A stretch of 25,154 bases of DNA from Pseudomonadota bacterium (GCA_018812385.1 JAHJDU010000610.1:1-25154), one strand, 5' to 3'. Positions 15,495-24,816 are shown, numbered from the stretch's first letter. Notes: generated by a model from the sequence alone, not told the origin. Numbers and translations are program-made.

Positions 15495-16623
15495 TTTGAA
15501 TCACTTTTGCAAATTGGTTAAAAAGATAGGCTGCGTCGTGGGGTCCTGGGGAAGCTTCGGGATGATATTGTACGGCAAAGACCTTTTGGGCATCATTTTT
15601 AAGGCCCTCAAGGGAATCTTCATTCAGGTTAATATGGGTCATGGCACAATGATCTTTACCAATGGTATTTAAATCCACGGCAAATCCATGATTCTGGGAG
15701 GTGATTTCAACCTTGTTGGTTGAAAGGTTTTTCACGGGCTGATTACCGCCCCTGTGGCCGAATTTGATTTTCATGGTTTTACCGCCCATGGCAATGCCTA
15801 AAAGCTGCATGCCAAGGCAGATACCGAATATGGGAACAAACCCTAGAAGTTTTTTTATGGTGTCAACAGCATAGGTCACAGGTTCAGGGTCTCCTGGGCC
15901 ATTGGACAGAAAGATACCGCCAGGGTTTAAATGCTTTATGGTATTGGCATCTGTTTTTGCAGGAACCACAAGAACTTCACATCCGGCTTTTTCAAGACAT
16001 CGGATAATATTGTATTTAATGCCGAAATCAAGGGCGACAACAGAATGTTTTTTGCCCTTAAAACGCCAGATTAAAGGGTCTTCCAATTTATTGATATCAA
16101 TATAGTCTGGCTTGTTATATCTCCAGAAATAGGGTTTTTTCGTGGTAACTTTGCCCACAAGATCACTTCCCTGCATGGAAGGACTCTGTCTGGCTTTTTG
16201 AACCAGAGAGTCAGGATCAAAATCTGATGTGGATATGACGGCCCGCATGGCACCGGATTTTCGAATATGTCGGGTCAGTGCCCTTGTATCCAGATCTTCT
16301 ATGCCCAGGACATGCCCTTTTATCAGATAATCTGCCAGGGTTCCTCTGGATCGAAAATTGCTCGGAAAATCCTGGTATTCTTTCACAATAAATGCTGCAA
16401 CATGAATTCTGTCAGATTCAATGTCTTCAGGGCAGACTCCATAGTTTCCGATCAAGGGATAGGTCATGGTAACCATCTGACCATAGTAGGAAGGGTCAGT
16501 CAGGATTTCCTGGTATCCAGTCATGCTGGTATTGAACACGACCTCCCCATTCGCTTCTCCGGGCCCGGTAAAGCTCCTGCAAGGAAAAGTTCTGCCATCT
16601 TCAAGGGCTAATAATGCTTTCAT
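15481..16623 (-). CDS. carA: Carbamoyl-phosphate synthase small (glutaminase) subunit
   Basis: The 380-residue protein has the CarA N-terminal domain (NTSMTGYQEILTDPSYYGQ, and the VCPEDIES region) and a class I glutamine amidotransferase domain with ALDFGIKYNIIR, FLSNGPGDPEP, the nucleophile Cys269 in FGICLGMQLLG, and catalytic His354/Glu356 in QYHPEASPGPHD. It supplies ammonia from glutamine to CarB through the intersubunit tunnel. It is the first gene of the carA-carB-purF-radical SAM unit. Only a weak AGGCG precedes the ATG. Deltaproteobacteria often have carAB together; the direct purF fusion of the operon is less usual. Confidence 0.96.
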   Translation of the reverse strand: MKALLALEDGRTFPCRSFTGPGEANGEVVFNTSMTGYQEILTDPSYYGQMVTMTYPLIGNYGVCPEDIESDRIHVAAFIVKEYQDFPSNFRSRGTLADYLIKGHVLGIEDLDTRALTRHIRKSGAMRAVISTSDFDPDSLVQKARQSPSMQGSDLVGKVTTKKPYFWRYNKPDYIDINKLEDPLIWRFKGKKHSVVALDFGIKYNIIRCLEKAGCEVLVVPAKTDANTIKHLNPGGIFLSNGPGDPEPVTYAVDTIKKLLGFVPIFGICLGMQLLGIAMGGKTMKIKFGHRGGNQPVKNLSTNKVEITSQNHGFAVDLNTIGKDHCAMTHINLNEDSLEGLKNDAQKVFAVQYHPEASPGPHDAAYLFNQFAKVIQNAKA

Positions 16624-16905
16624 AAAAATTTACGCCTGTTTACCATTGGTTTTATATTAATATCCGGGTCAAACCAGGATCATTTTATGGACTTGCATAT
16701 TTTCTTTGCAAATCAGGTTTGTCTAAATAACATAAAGGTTGCATTTTTGGCAAGGTAGTTTTGCCGAATGCCGGGTTAAAGTAAGTAGATTTAAATATAA
16801 ATCGAGGTTGGAACTGAACTTTACCGAGGAGGTCGGGGGATGGGTTGCAGGGAATCGTTCATTGGCCTTCGAGCCATGTTTTCGGCAGTCTCTGTCTGTA
16901 AGGAT
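16624..16905. other. Intergenic region between the efflux operon and carA
   Basis: This 282-bp gap lies between the end of the outer-membrane factor gene and the start of carA. It holds a candidate carA promoter near 16682-16711. I see no clear hairpin with a T-run, so no intrinsic terminator for the efflux operon can be supported. A plus-strand GAGGAGG (16826-16832) precedes an ATG at 16840, but the 27-residue product resembles nothing I recognise and runs into the antisense of the next gene. Confidence 0.6.
16682..16711 (-). promoter_or_regulatory. Candidate carA promoter
   Basis: On the minus strand TTGCAA (16706-16711) and TAAAAT (16682-16687) are separated by 18 bp, about 58 bp before the carA ATG. 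This is a moderate sigma-70 match. No PyrR-, arginine- or attenuator-like leader is recognisable between it and the gene. Confidence 0.35.
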
Positions 16906-18546
16906 TCAAGGCAAAGGTTCTGACAGAAATGAGGCAGTGTGTACTCCCCGTCTTTCCAGCAGGCTGCCTTCAGCCAGGTAAAGTTTTACTAAAGCTTTAT
17001 TGTAATCTATGATGGCTTCCTTTTCCAGGATATGAGCTGCCAGGAGGTCACGCTGGGCCTGGGCCACTATAAGACCAGTGCTGGTGCCTGCCTCAAAACG
17101 TTCCTGTTCAGCCTTTACAGATTCCTGCTGGTGTATGCGCGTCACCCGGGTTGCAGGGATCTGCTGCTTGACTCGGTCCAAGTCATTCAGTGCAATTCGA
17201 ACATCCCGTTGAATGATCTGCCTCATGTTTTCCAATGCTTCCTGTGCCTGTTTCAGGGTAACCCTTGCCGCACGGTCCTTAGCCTGTGTGCTCCGATTGC
17301 CCAGTGTCCGGCTGAATTTTATGCCGGCGGAAAGGTCGTAGAAGGAATCGTTCATGGCCTTGAAAGAACCGGAAAAGGAGTCGGCATACCCGGTCTTTCC
17401 CAGACTGATGAACAGATCCAGGCGGGGAAGTATACCGTTGCGTGTTTTCACGATTTCCAACCGGTGCTGTTTCATCCGCAACCGGGCTTCCTGTAAATCT
17501 GATCTGGATTGATCGGCCAGCTGGAGGTGATCTTCCGGTACGACTATAGTTTCAGGTTCAGATACAGCAGCGCTGGTTGTTTGGACCTGAAGGTCATATT
17601 GTCCGTCCCGGCCCTGATGGATATAAAAGAGCAGGCGCAGCCGGCTCTCCTCAAATCTGCTTTTGGCATTGATCAGGGCCTGTTCACGCAGGGCTACTTC
17701 AACCTTTGCAGCAGCAGACTCAATGGGGGGGAGGGTTCCTATTTCAATGCGTTGTTCAACCTCAGACAATTGCTTTTTTGCAATGTCCAGGGAGTTTTCG
17801 AAAATATCGATTTCCTGCCGGGCAAGGACATGGTCCCAGTATGCAGTCTCCGTATCGGCAAGAAGTGCTTCCGTGATCCCACGCAGTTCATAGATGGTGG
17901 CGGCTGTATTTAATTGGGCCTGCCGGATACTGGCCAGGTTCACTAAAGGACCATACCCACGTAGCAATGATTGGGTAACCGTCATTCCCATTCGAAGTTT
18001 CTGTTCCTCAGGTCCTTGGTAAGTGTTATCAATCATATGTGCAACACCAACCTCGATATCCGTCCCTGAAGGAAGTTTTTGGGATAGACCGATAAGGGCG
18101 TTATGGCTCTGTTCCCCGGCCCGCCCCCAGGTGCTGGTATCGGGATCCTTTTCTTGTGTCCGGTCCCTGGCAATGCTGAACTCGGAAAATAGTTCCGGAT
18201 CAAACCTGCCACGTTCAATCTCTTCGGAAAGGTTGGCAAGGACAGGATTGTATTTTTCCACCCTGAGGCCTGAGTTGGCTTCTAGGGCCATGACAAGGGC
18301 CTGATCCAGAGACAGACTGAGGCTGTTTCCTGTTGGAACTCCACTATGCATGACCGGGTCCGGCAGACTGTCAATCTCTTTATGTTCTGACTGGGATGTG
18401 GGGATTTCTTCCAAAATGGTCTGGGTTAAAGATTGTTCATAGGCAGGCCAGTGATCAGGTCGGATACAGCCAACGCTTGCAACCAATATCACAAGGGCTG
18501 AAATGAGGGGTATAAATTGGGTTTTTTGCAGATTTGCCATGTTCAT
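16906..18546 (-). CDS. TolC-family outer-membrane efflux protein
   Basis: The 546-residue protein begins with a basic-hydrophobic signal region ending VASVGCIRP, a possible but imperfect lipoprotein site. The body shows two repeats rich in long amphipathic helices, as in the OEP/TolC family: SLDQALVMALEANSGLRVEK, IRQAQLNTAATIYELRG, and later the LKQAQEALENMRQIIQRDVR and TSTGLIVAQAQRDLLAAHI regions. It should form the trimeric outer-membrane channel of the tripartite pump encoded with it. Its ATG overlaps the RND pump stop (ATGA), so it is translationally coupled. It is the last gene of the operon. Composition is G+C-richer than the cobalamin region. Confidence 0.88.
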   Translation of the reverse strand: MNMANLQKTQFIPLISALVILVASVGCIRPDHWPAYEQSLTQTILEEIPTSQSEHKEIDSLPDPVMHSGVPTGNSLSLSLDQALVMALEANSGLRVEKYNPVLANLSEEIERGRFDPELFSEFSIARDRTQEKDPDTSTWGRAGEQSHNALIGLSQKLPSGTDIEVGVAHMIDNTYQGPEEQKLRMGMTVTQSLLRGYGPLVNLASIRQAQLNTAATIYELRGITEALLADTETAYWDHVLARQEIDIFENSLDIAKKQLSEVEQRIEIGTLPPIESAAAKVEVALREQALINAKSRFEESRLRLLFYIHQGRDGQYDLQVQTTSAAVSEPETIVVPEDHLQLADQSRSDLQEARLRMKQHRLEIVKTRNGILPRLDLFISLGKTGYADSFSGSFKAMNDSFYDLSAGIKFSRTLGNRSTQAKDRAARVTLKQAQEALENMRQIIQRDVRIALNDLDRVKQQIPATRVTRIHQQESVKAEQERFEAGTSTGLIVAQAQRDLLAAHILEKEAIIDYNKALVKLYLAEGSLLERRGVHTASFLSEPLP

Positions 18547-21500
18547 TTGTGTTTTCTAACCTCTTGGGGATGAAAAAGGGAATAAACAGCTGGAATCAGC
18601 ACCAGCGTGATCAGGGTTGAGCCGGTAAGACCGCCGATGACCGCTCTTGCCAGGGGAGCCTGGGCTTCTGCACCTTCGCCCATACCCAGGGCCAGGGGAA
18701 CAAGGGCCAGAATGGTGGTAAGGGTTGTCATAAGGATGGGACGAAGGCGCCTGCGGCCGGCTTCTGCCACGGCATCCCGTACCAGCATTCCTTTGTGAAC
18801 CAGCTGACTGGCCTGATCTACCAGAAGAATGGCATTGTTTACCACAATGCCGCCCAGCATGATACAGCCGATATAGGACTGAAGATTCAGGGTGGTCTTG
18901 GTCAAAAACAGTGTGATCAGCACTCCCACAGCTGCAAGGGGCACGGACATCATGACCACCAGAGGATTGATCAGGGATTCATACTGGCAGGCAAGGACCA
19001 TATATACAAGTATCAGGGCAAGGATCAGGGATACCATTAGTTCGTTAAAGGACTTCTGCTGTTCCTCCCATGATCCTGAAACCCTGAGATCATACCCAAC
19101 AGGCCTGGGAATCTGATCCAGGAGACTCTGGGCCTGTGTTGCCACAGATCCCATATCCCTGTCTGTTACATTGGCCATAACCCTGACCTGTCTCTGCTGG
19201 TTCCTGCGATCGATGAGAATCGGCCCGAGGCCGGGCTGGGTGGTCACAAAGCTTTTCAGGGGAACGGGGTCGCCGTTAGCCGTTGTCAAGGTCAGGTCAA
19301 GGATTTCGTCAATGGATCGCTTTTCTGCATCCTTGAGCTGAACAAAAATTCTGTAGGAATTGCCGTCAATCCTGAATTCACCGGCATTTGATCCTGCCAC
19401 GGCTGTTTCTATGGCTTTTGCCACATCGCTGACGTTCAGACCAAGATCTCCTATTTTATCTCTATCAATACGAATTTCCTGCCGGGGGATGCCCGCTATT
19501 TTGTCGGTTTCCACATCAGTAATACCAGGCAAGCCTTCAATGGCCTGGGACACCTGCCGGGCCAGCGCTTCCAGGATGGAAAGCTCAAAACCGCGAACCT
19601 CTATAGTCAGGCCGTCATTGCTTCCCAGAATCCGTTCCAGCAAAAACTGCCCCTGGGGAGCCCGGGTCTGTATTTTCATGGCCGGAACTTTTCCGTCCAG
19701 GCGTTTGCGAAGATCGGCTGCAATCTGGGTATTGGATCGCTGCCGTTCCATTGCCGGCTTAAGGGAAAGATTGATTTGTGACCGGGACATGTCATTTGGC
19801 CGCCGTCCGCTTGACCCCACGCTAACCACGGACGACACCATCTCTGGAACAGAATCCGATACAATGCTTTCCATGATCCGGCTTTGCCGATCAATTAGAT
19901 CCAGACGGGTTCCAAGCTCCATTTCACCTATAACCCGGACCTCGCCTTCATCGCTGGGCGGTATAAACTCCGTACCGATATAGGGGATAAGAAGAAGACT
20001 GGCCGAAAGGGCTGCCACAGCTGTAAGAACCGCTATAAACCGGTGGCGCAGCACCCATAGAAGAAAATCCCGGTATTGGTTGGAAAATTTCTGGTATAAT
20101 CGGTCCGACCCTGTGGACAGCCGTCCCGTAAAACTGGATTCAAAATCTTTGGACTGAGCCTCATTTTGGGTTTTGGCTTTCATGAACCGGGCCGAGAGCA
20201 TGGGTACCAGGCTCAAGGCAATAAGCAGGGAGCAGATTAAAGAGAACATAACCACATAGGCCAGCTCCTGGAAAAGAATACCTGATACACCCCGGACAAA
20301 CACCAGGGGCAAAAAGATAACCAGGGTGGTAAGGGTACTGGCAACAATGGCCGGAGCAACCTCCATGGCACCCTTCACCGAAGCCTTGCGAGGCTTTTCA
20401 CCGTGTTCATTCCTTCGGCGGTAGATATTTTCAAGCACTACAATGGAACTGTCCACCATCATCCCGACACCCAGGGCAAGCCCTCCAAGACTCATGAGAT
20501 TCAGAGTGAATCCCCCAAAGTAGATAAGGGCAAAAGTTGCAATGAGTGAAATAGGTATGGACAGGGAAATGATCAGGGTACTGGTGATGCTTCTCAAAAA
20601 AAAGAGCAGCACCACAATGGCAAGACCACCGCCATAAAGAACGGACCTGGTGACATTGGCAATGGACCGTTCGATAAAATTCCCCTGATTAATTACAGGA
20701 ACGATTCGAATCCTTGGAAAGGCTTTGTTGGCAGATTCAATTTCCGACAGTATCTGTCTTGATACTTCCACTGTATTGGCATTGGCCTGTTTCCGGATGC
20801 CCACGCGAATACCGCGCTGGCCATTGACCCGGATGACGCGTGTTAGTTTTGTATAGGTGTCCTTGACCTCGGCAATCTGACCCAGACGTACCAGGGTGCC
20901 TCCTTGGCGGGAAATGATAGTATTGCGAATCTGGTTCAAGTTAATGAATTCCGAGGGCAAGGAAAGGGTTACTTCAAAACGGCCCTTCTCAATTTTGCCG
21001 GCGGGCAGTTCCAGATTGGCATTACGGATTGCCTGGATAACCTTGTCAAAAGGTAGTCCCAATGCCTTGATTTTGTCCGGGTCCAGCTCAATGCGGACCT
21101 CCCGGTCAAAACCGCCGAAAACGTCGACCTGGGCCACTCCTGGAATACGGGCAAACCGGTACCGGATCTGATTCTCGATGAGCTGGGTCAGTTCAACAGG
21201 ATCCATATCGCTGGATATCCCTAACAGGACCACTGGGAAACTGCCAATATCAAATTTCCGTATTCTGGGTCGAACAATATTGTCGGGAAGTTCATTAATC
21301 TCATCTTCGATTCTTGAGGTGACATCCAGGGCAGCCGTGTCAATATTCGTGTTCCAGGCAAATCGTACGCTGATGTTGCTGTTGCCTTCCGAGGATTGGG
21401 ATGTCATTTCTTCCACTCCCGGCACAGTGGCAACGATCTCTTCCAGAATCTGGGTGACCAGACGCTCCATGACCTCGGGACTGGCCCCATCATAGTTGGT

Positions 21501-21644
21501 GCGGATGTCAAGGGTTGGCAGTTCAATGGTGGGAAGGTAATCTATCCTCAGGCGATCCAGGGACACACTGCCGATGATGACAATGATCAGGGTTACCATG
21601 GTGGTGAAAATTGGGCGTTTGACACTGAATTCAGGCAGGTTCAT
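18543..21644 (-). CDS. RND efflux pump inner-membrane subunit (HAE1/AcrB family)
   Basis: The 1033-residue protein has the AcrB-family layout: an N-terminal membrane segment, a periplasmic porter loop, TM4 region GLALGVGMMVDSS (Asp398), a second porter loop, and the C-terminal membrane domain with GGIVVNNAILLVDQASQ (Asn936/Asn937) and a closing RLRPILMTTLTTILALVPLA block. AcrB's proton relay is Asp407-Asp408-Lys940. Here the second Asp is Ser and the Lys position is Asn, as I recall for many SwrC-like HAE1 pumps, so this marks a subfamily rather than damage. It would export drugs, solvents or lipophilic compounds. It overlaps the adaptor stop (ATGA) and the outer-membrane gene (ATGA). The substrate is not visible. 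Confidence 0.94.
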   Translation of the reverse strand: MNLPEFSVKRPIFTTMVTLIIVIIGSVSLDRLRIDYLPTIELPTLDIRTNYDGASPEVMERLVTQILEEIVATVPGVEEMTSQSSEGNSNISVRFAWNTNIDTAALDVTSRIEDEINELPDNIVRPRIRKFDIGSFPVVLLGISSDMDPVELTQLIENQIRYRFARIPGVAQVDVFGGFDREVRIELDPDKIKALGLPFDKVIQAIRNANLELPAGKIEKGRFEVTLSLPSEFINLNQIRNTIISRQGGTLVRLGQIAEVKDTYTKLTRVIRVNGQRGIRVGIRKQANANTVEVSRQILSEIESANKAFPRIRIVPVINQGNFIERSIANVTRSVLYGGGLAIVVLLFFLRSITSTLIISLSIPISLIATFALIYFGGFTLNLMSLGGLALGVGMMVDSSIVVLENIYRRRNEHGEKPRKASVKGAMEVAPAIVASTLTTLVIFLPLVFVRGVSGILFQELAYVVMFSLICSLLIALSLVPMLSARFMKAKTQNEAQSKDFESSFTGRLSTGSDRLYQKFSNQYRDFLLWVLRHRFIAVLTAVAALSASLLLIPYIGTEFIPPSDEGEVRVIGEMELGTRLDLIDRQSRIMESIVSDSVPEMVSSVVSVGSSGRRPNDMSRSQINLSLKPAMERQRSNTQIAADLRKRLDGKVPAMKIQTRAPQGQFLLERILGSNDGLTIEVRGFELSILEALARQVSQAIEGLPGITDVETDKIAGIPRQEIRIDRDKIGDLGLNVSDVAKAIETAVAGSNAGEFRIDGNSYRIFVQLKDAEKRSIDEILDLTLTTANGDPVPLKSFVTTQPGLGPILIDRRNQQRQVRVMANVTDRDMGSVATQAQSLLDQIPRPVGYDLRVSGSWEEQQKSFNELMVSLILALILVYMVLACQYESLINPLVVMMSVPLAAVGVLITLFLTKTTLNLQSYIGCIMLGGIVVNNAILLVDQASQLVHKGMLVRDAVAEAGRRRLRPILMTTLTTILALVPLALGMGEGAEAQAPLARAVIGGLTGSTLITLVLIPAVYSLFHPQEVRKHK

Positions 21645-22858
21645 TTGTTGTTCCCCGAGGTGTCCGGATTATTTTCAATGCCTTTTTGATCAGGGATGCT
21701 GATTTTAGACCCGTGGTCCAGCAGATGTTGTCCAAGGATGACCACCCGTCCTGACAGCCCATTGCCTTCCACCTGTGCGTATCTGTCTTCGATGATACCC
21801 ATAGTAACCTGGTGCCAGGAGACTATCAAATCTTTTTCATTGACGATAAATACCCCGGTCTGGTCCCTTCGTGATGTAATGGCCATCTCAGGGACAAGAG
21901 TGGCATTGGGAATGGTCCTGACATCAACGGTGGCCCGTATGAACATGCCGGGTTTAAGCCTGAGTCCCGGGTTGGCGATGGCCAGCTCTATTCTGGCCTG
22001 GCGGGTGGTTTTGTTGAAAACCGGTGATATCCGGTCGACCTTCCCATAAAAAATCTCTGTTGGATAGGCATCTGTAGTCAGGGAGACGGGCTGGCCAGGG
22101 CTTAAGCTGGCATAGTCTTTTTCCGTGGTATGGACAATACCTGTAATCGGCTCAAGCTTGGAAATGAGAAGCAGGGGCGTATTGGCAGAGACAGTCTGCC
22201 CCTCATCAACATAACGCTCGGCCACCAGGCGCTGATCATCGTCGCCGGGCCAGTCTGCTGTCACCCGGGAATATCCAAGACGGATGTTGGCCGCCTCCAG
22301 CAGGGATTTTCCACGCATGACCTGGGCCCTGGCCACCTCCAGCAGGGAATGCTTTACCAGCTGGTTAGCCATTGCTGAATCGTACTGAGAATCCGATGCA
22401 ATACCTCTTTGTTTAAGGAGTTTTATCCGTTCAAACTCCCGATCAGCTATTTTCAGGGAGCTTTCCGTCTCAATCTGTGTGGCATTGGCAACGGCAAGAT
22501 CAGCCTTGGCCTGCAGAACCGCCTGGAACGCCTCATCACTGTCAAGTTCGGCAACCAGCTACCCTCTATTAACTATATCTGACAAATCCACGGCCAGGGA
22601 TAGAATCCTGCCTCCGATCTTGGGAGACACCACAAACTCAGCCCTGGCCTCCAGGGTGCCGCTGAAGGGCAGTCGTAAGTGGATGGGGCCCTGCTTAATG
22701 ACGTCCACCTCCACGGGTACGGGGTTAATGTGTTTGCCACCCTGTTCCTTTTTTTCCGGGTTGCCGGATGGATGAAGATAAAGCCAGCCAGCACCGGCAA
22801 GGCCTGCCAATACAATGAGGATGGTTATCAATGACCATGGTGTATTTTTCACAAACAT
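21641..22858 (-). pseudogene. RND periplasmic adaptor (MFP) interrupted by an in-frame TAG at codon 100
   Basis: Read through, this is one frame of 405 codons with the layout of an RND membrane-fusion protein. A membrane anchor lies near residues 7-28, then the first lipoyl half (PFSGTLEARAEFVVSPKIGG) and DIVNRG-stop-LVAELDSDEAF. Helical-hairpin sequence, the second lipoyl half (RYVDEGQTVSANTPLLLISK) and the beta-barrel and membrane-proximal domains (GKVDRISPVFNKTTRQARIE, LVPEMAI) follow. TAG is at 22559-22561, exactly where adaptors usually have Gln (GQxLAxLD), so a single CAG-to-TAG change explains it. There is no other stop or frameshift, so the lesion is recent, a sequencing error or read through. 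AGGAGA precedes the ATG. The 3' end couples to the pump gene by ATGA. Confidence 0.85.
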
Positions 22859-22912
22859 TATTCTCCTGTTCCCATGTAGGTCTCAAATGCCTAAGCTCAA
22901 ATGGGTAGTTGA

Positions 22913-23341
22913 TTATTTTTTGGGCACAAACCAGTCATTTTTCCTATACGCCTGATCCTGGCTTTTTGCAATAAGCTCGCCGCTATCTTTATTATAAATT
23001 TTAATATTATACAATGATGTTCGCCTGCCATTATGTTCTTCTTCTGCCTCTGCCACCAGATGATCTCCTGGATAGGAGGGTTTTAAAAAACAGATGCTCA
23101 CATTCAGGGCAACGGCAACTTTTCCGTGGGAATTGCAGGCGGCAGCAAATGCCATGTCACTGATGGCAAAAACAATACCGCCATGGGTGGATCCGTGAAA
23201 ATTGGTCATATGATCTTTAACTATAAGGGATACACGGCTGTGCCCCGGCTTAATGATTTCTACTTTTGCCCCAAGATAATTGGCAAAAGCATCTTTTTGA
23301 ATATGATCAAAGATCGCTTGCTGACGGGTTTTATCATCCAT
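22913..23341 (-). CDS. PaaI-like hotdog-fold thioesterase
   Basis: The start is ATG at 23341, directly preceded by AAAGGAGGTGAAT, a near-perfect ribosome-binding site; the frame continues to 23386 but that part lacks support. The 142-residue product has the PaaI/4HBT hotdog signature: MTNFHGSTHGGIVFAISDMA with Asn47, His49, the HGG at 53-55 and catalytic-type Asp62, followed by NSHGKVAVALNVSICFLKP. These enzymes hydrolyse acyl-CoA thioesters, often aromatic (established). The substrate here is unknown. The gene lies 31 bp after the MFS gene and 54 bp before the adaptor gene, so it probably shares their transcript. A pair of direct repeats (CATTTGAG) lies in the gap before the adaptor. Confidence 0.87.
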   Translation of the reverse strand: MDDKTRQQAIFDHIQKDAFANYLGAKVEIIKPGHSRVSLIVKDHMTNFHGSTHGGIVFAISDMAFAAACNSHGKVAVALNVSICFLKPSYPGDHLVAEAEEEHNGRRTSLYNIKIYNKDSGELIAKSQDQAYRKNDWFVPKK

Positions 23342-23372
23342 ATTCACCTCCTTTAGATTGAATCCCCTTTGA

Positions 23373-24614
23373 TCAAATATTTTCAAGAGGTTTTTTTATA
23401 TAAAATGAAAAAATCATCCCCACAAAAGAGATTCCTCCGGCAATAAGAAACGGAAGCGTAAAAGAGTTGCTCACATCTGCAAGATAGCCTCCCAGAGACG
23501 GGCCTATGGATTGACCGATTCCAAAGAAAAGCGTTATAAAACCCAGTCCTGCAGGGGCAAGTCTGGGACCGACAAAATCTCCGGCAGCAGCAGCCATAAT
23601 GGTTGGAATGCTCCATGCCGTTAAACCGAAAAGAAAGGCAGACAAATAAAAACCAGCTTCAGACTTGACTAACGCATAGACGATGTATGAAACTCCAAGG
23701 ACAAGATATGCCAGGGCAGCACCTTTACCACGGCCGATTCGGTCTGATATGCTTCCCCAGATCACGCCGCAAAAAATGCTTAATCCACCGACCATGGCCC
23801 ATAACCCACCTGCCCATGCCTCTGTGCAGCCCATCTCTTTCACCAGGTATGCTGCAAAAAAAACCATATAGATAATGTAGGACAGGCCGTAAAAAAAATA
23901 AACAACCCCCAGATACCACATGCCCTTCATCCTGTATACTTTTTTCCAATCCAGAGAGGAGACCTTATTTTTTGACGAGGAAGTTTGGATTTTTTCTTTT
24001 TCTTCCTGTCCCACGGGAAGCAGACCTTTATCCTCGGGCTGGTTCCGTAAAAATAAAAATACAATTATGGCGATTACAATAACAATAGTTCCAAGAATAT
24101 ACCATGAATAACGCCAGCCATCAGCTCCATATGATGTCAGAAGAAAGGGTACAATTATCCCTGATAAAAATGTCCCCAGTCCAATGCCCCCGGAAACAAT
24201 CCCCGTGGCAAAACCGCGTTTTTTAATGGAAAACCAGGCCGACCCCAGGGCCATGGCAGGCACATAAGCCGCACCATTTCCCAGACCCGTTAATAAACGC
24301 ATGGAAAAGGCAAACCCAAAGGATTTGGCCAGGCCTGTAAGTATCATGGTGATCCCCATGAGTAACAAAGCCAGGGAAATTATAGTTCTTGTACCAAACC
24401 TGGCTGCCAGGAATCCTCCTATAATCGCCATGGATAAATAACCGATAAAATTTCCCGTTCCCAGAAGCCCCAGCTGGGTATAATCAAAATTAAGCCCATC
24501 CTTCATGGCCGGCAGTAAAATCGTATAGGCCATTCGTCCAAAACCATGCGCCGCAACCGTTGTAACCAACCCCATGAAAATTATAATCCATCCGTAATGT
24601 ATTTTCTTTTCCAT
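23373..24614 (-). CDS. Major facilitator superfamily transporter
   Basis: The 413-residue protein has about 12 hydrophobic segments split by a hydrophilic loop near residues 200-225 (QEEKEKIQTSSSKNK), as in MFS carriers. GFGRMAYTILLPAMKDGL, TGNFIGYLSMAIIGGFLAAR and the intracellular-loop motif SDRIGRGKGAA are visible. The first resembles the YbfB/YjiJ group, but the substrate cannot be told. AAAAAAGGAGGCGAGC directly precedes the ATG, a strong ribosome-binding site. It is the first gene of the minus-strand series MFS-thioesterase-adaptor-pump-channel. It may carry a carboxylate or aromatic acid, given the PaaI-type neighbour, but this is speculation. Confidence 0.88.
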   Translation of the reverse strand: MEKKIHYGWIIIFMGLVTTVAAHGFGRMAYTILLPAMKDGLNFDYTQLGLLGTGNFIGYLSMAIIGGFLAARFGTRTIISLALLLMGITMILTGLAKSFGFAFSMRLLTGLGNGAAYVPAMALGSAWFSIKKRGFATGIVSGGIGLGTFLSGIIVPFLLTSYGADGWRYSWYILGTIVIVIAIIVFLFLRNQPEDKGLLPVGQEEKEKIQTSSSKNKVSSLDWKKVYRMKGMWYLGVVYFFYGLSYIIYMVFFAAYLVKEMGCTEAWAGGLWAMVGGLSIFCGVIWGSISDRIGRGKGAALAYLVLGVSYIVYALVKSEAGFYLSAFLFGLTAWSIPTIMAAAAGDFVGPRLAPAGLGFITLFFGIGQSIGPSLGGYLADVSNSFTLPFLIAGGISFVGMIFSFYIKKPLENI

Positions 24615-24680
24615 GCTCGCCTCCTTTTTTATATCAGATAAAATGGCCTTATCTCTCCTTCAGGATTTTGTAAAAAACCA

Positions 24681-24695
24681 ATGACTATAAGTCAT
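24681..24695. promoter_or_regulatory. Candidate operator upstream of the MFS gene
   Basis: ATGACT-ATA-AGTCAT is a perfect 6-bp palindrome with a 3-bp spacer, 67 bp before the MFS ATG. The position suits a repressor or activator site. No regulator gene is adjacent apart from the MocR-type fragment, and no binding site of a known family is assigned. Confidence 0.3.
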
Positions 24696-24816
24696 ATCGG
24701 TATCACACCACAGATGCCAGGCGCAATGTATTTCTATGTAAGATAACATATCAACATATAGGAACTTGCTTTTAGTCCAGAGACGTATAAAAAAATATGT
24801 AAAGGTTGAAATATGC

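Noticed and set aside
16840..16923. Small plus-strand ORF (27 residues) with an excellent GAGGAGG ribosome site
   Set aside because: No recognisable family, and it runs antisense into the end of the outer-membrane factor gene. The purine-rich match may be chance.
22559..22561. Pyrrolysine insertion at the TAG in the adaptor gene
   Set aside because: TAG ends cbiK, btuC, fetB and purF normally in this window, and adaptors have no known need for pyrrolysine. Kept only as a point to check.
22859..22912. Hairpin or direct repeat (CATTTGAG twice) between the thioesterase and adaptor genes
   Set aside because: The possible stem is short and asymmetric and has no T-run. The 8-bp direct repeat alone is weak evidence.
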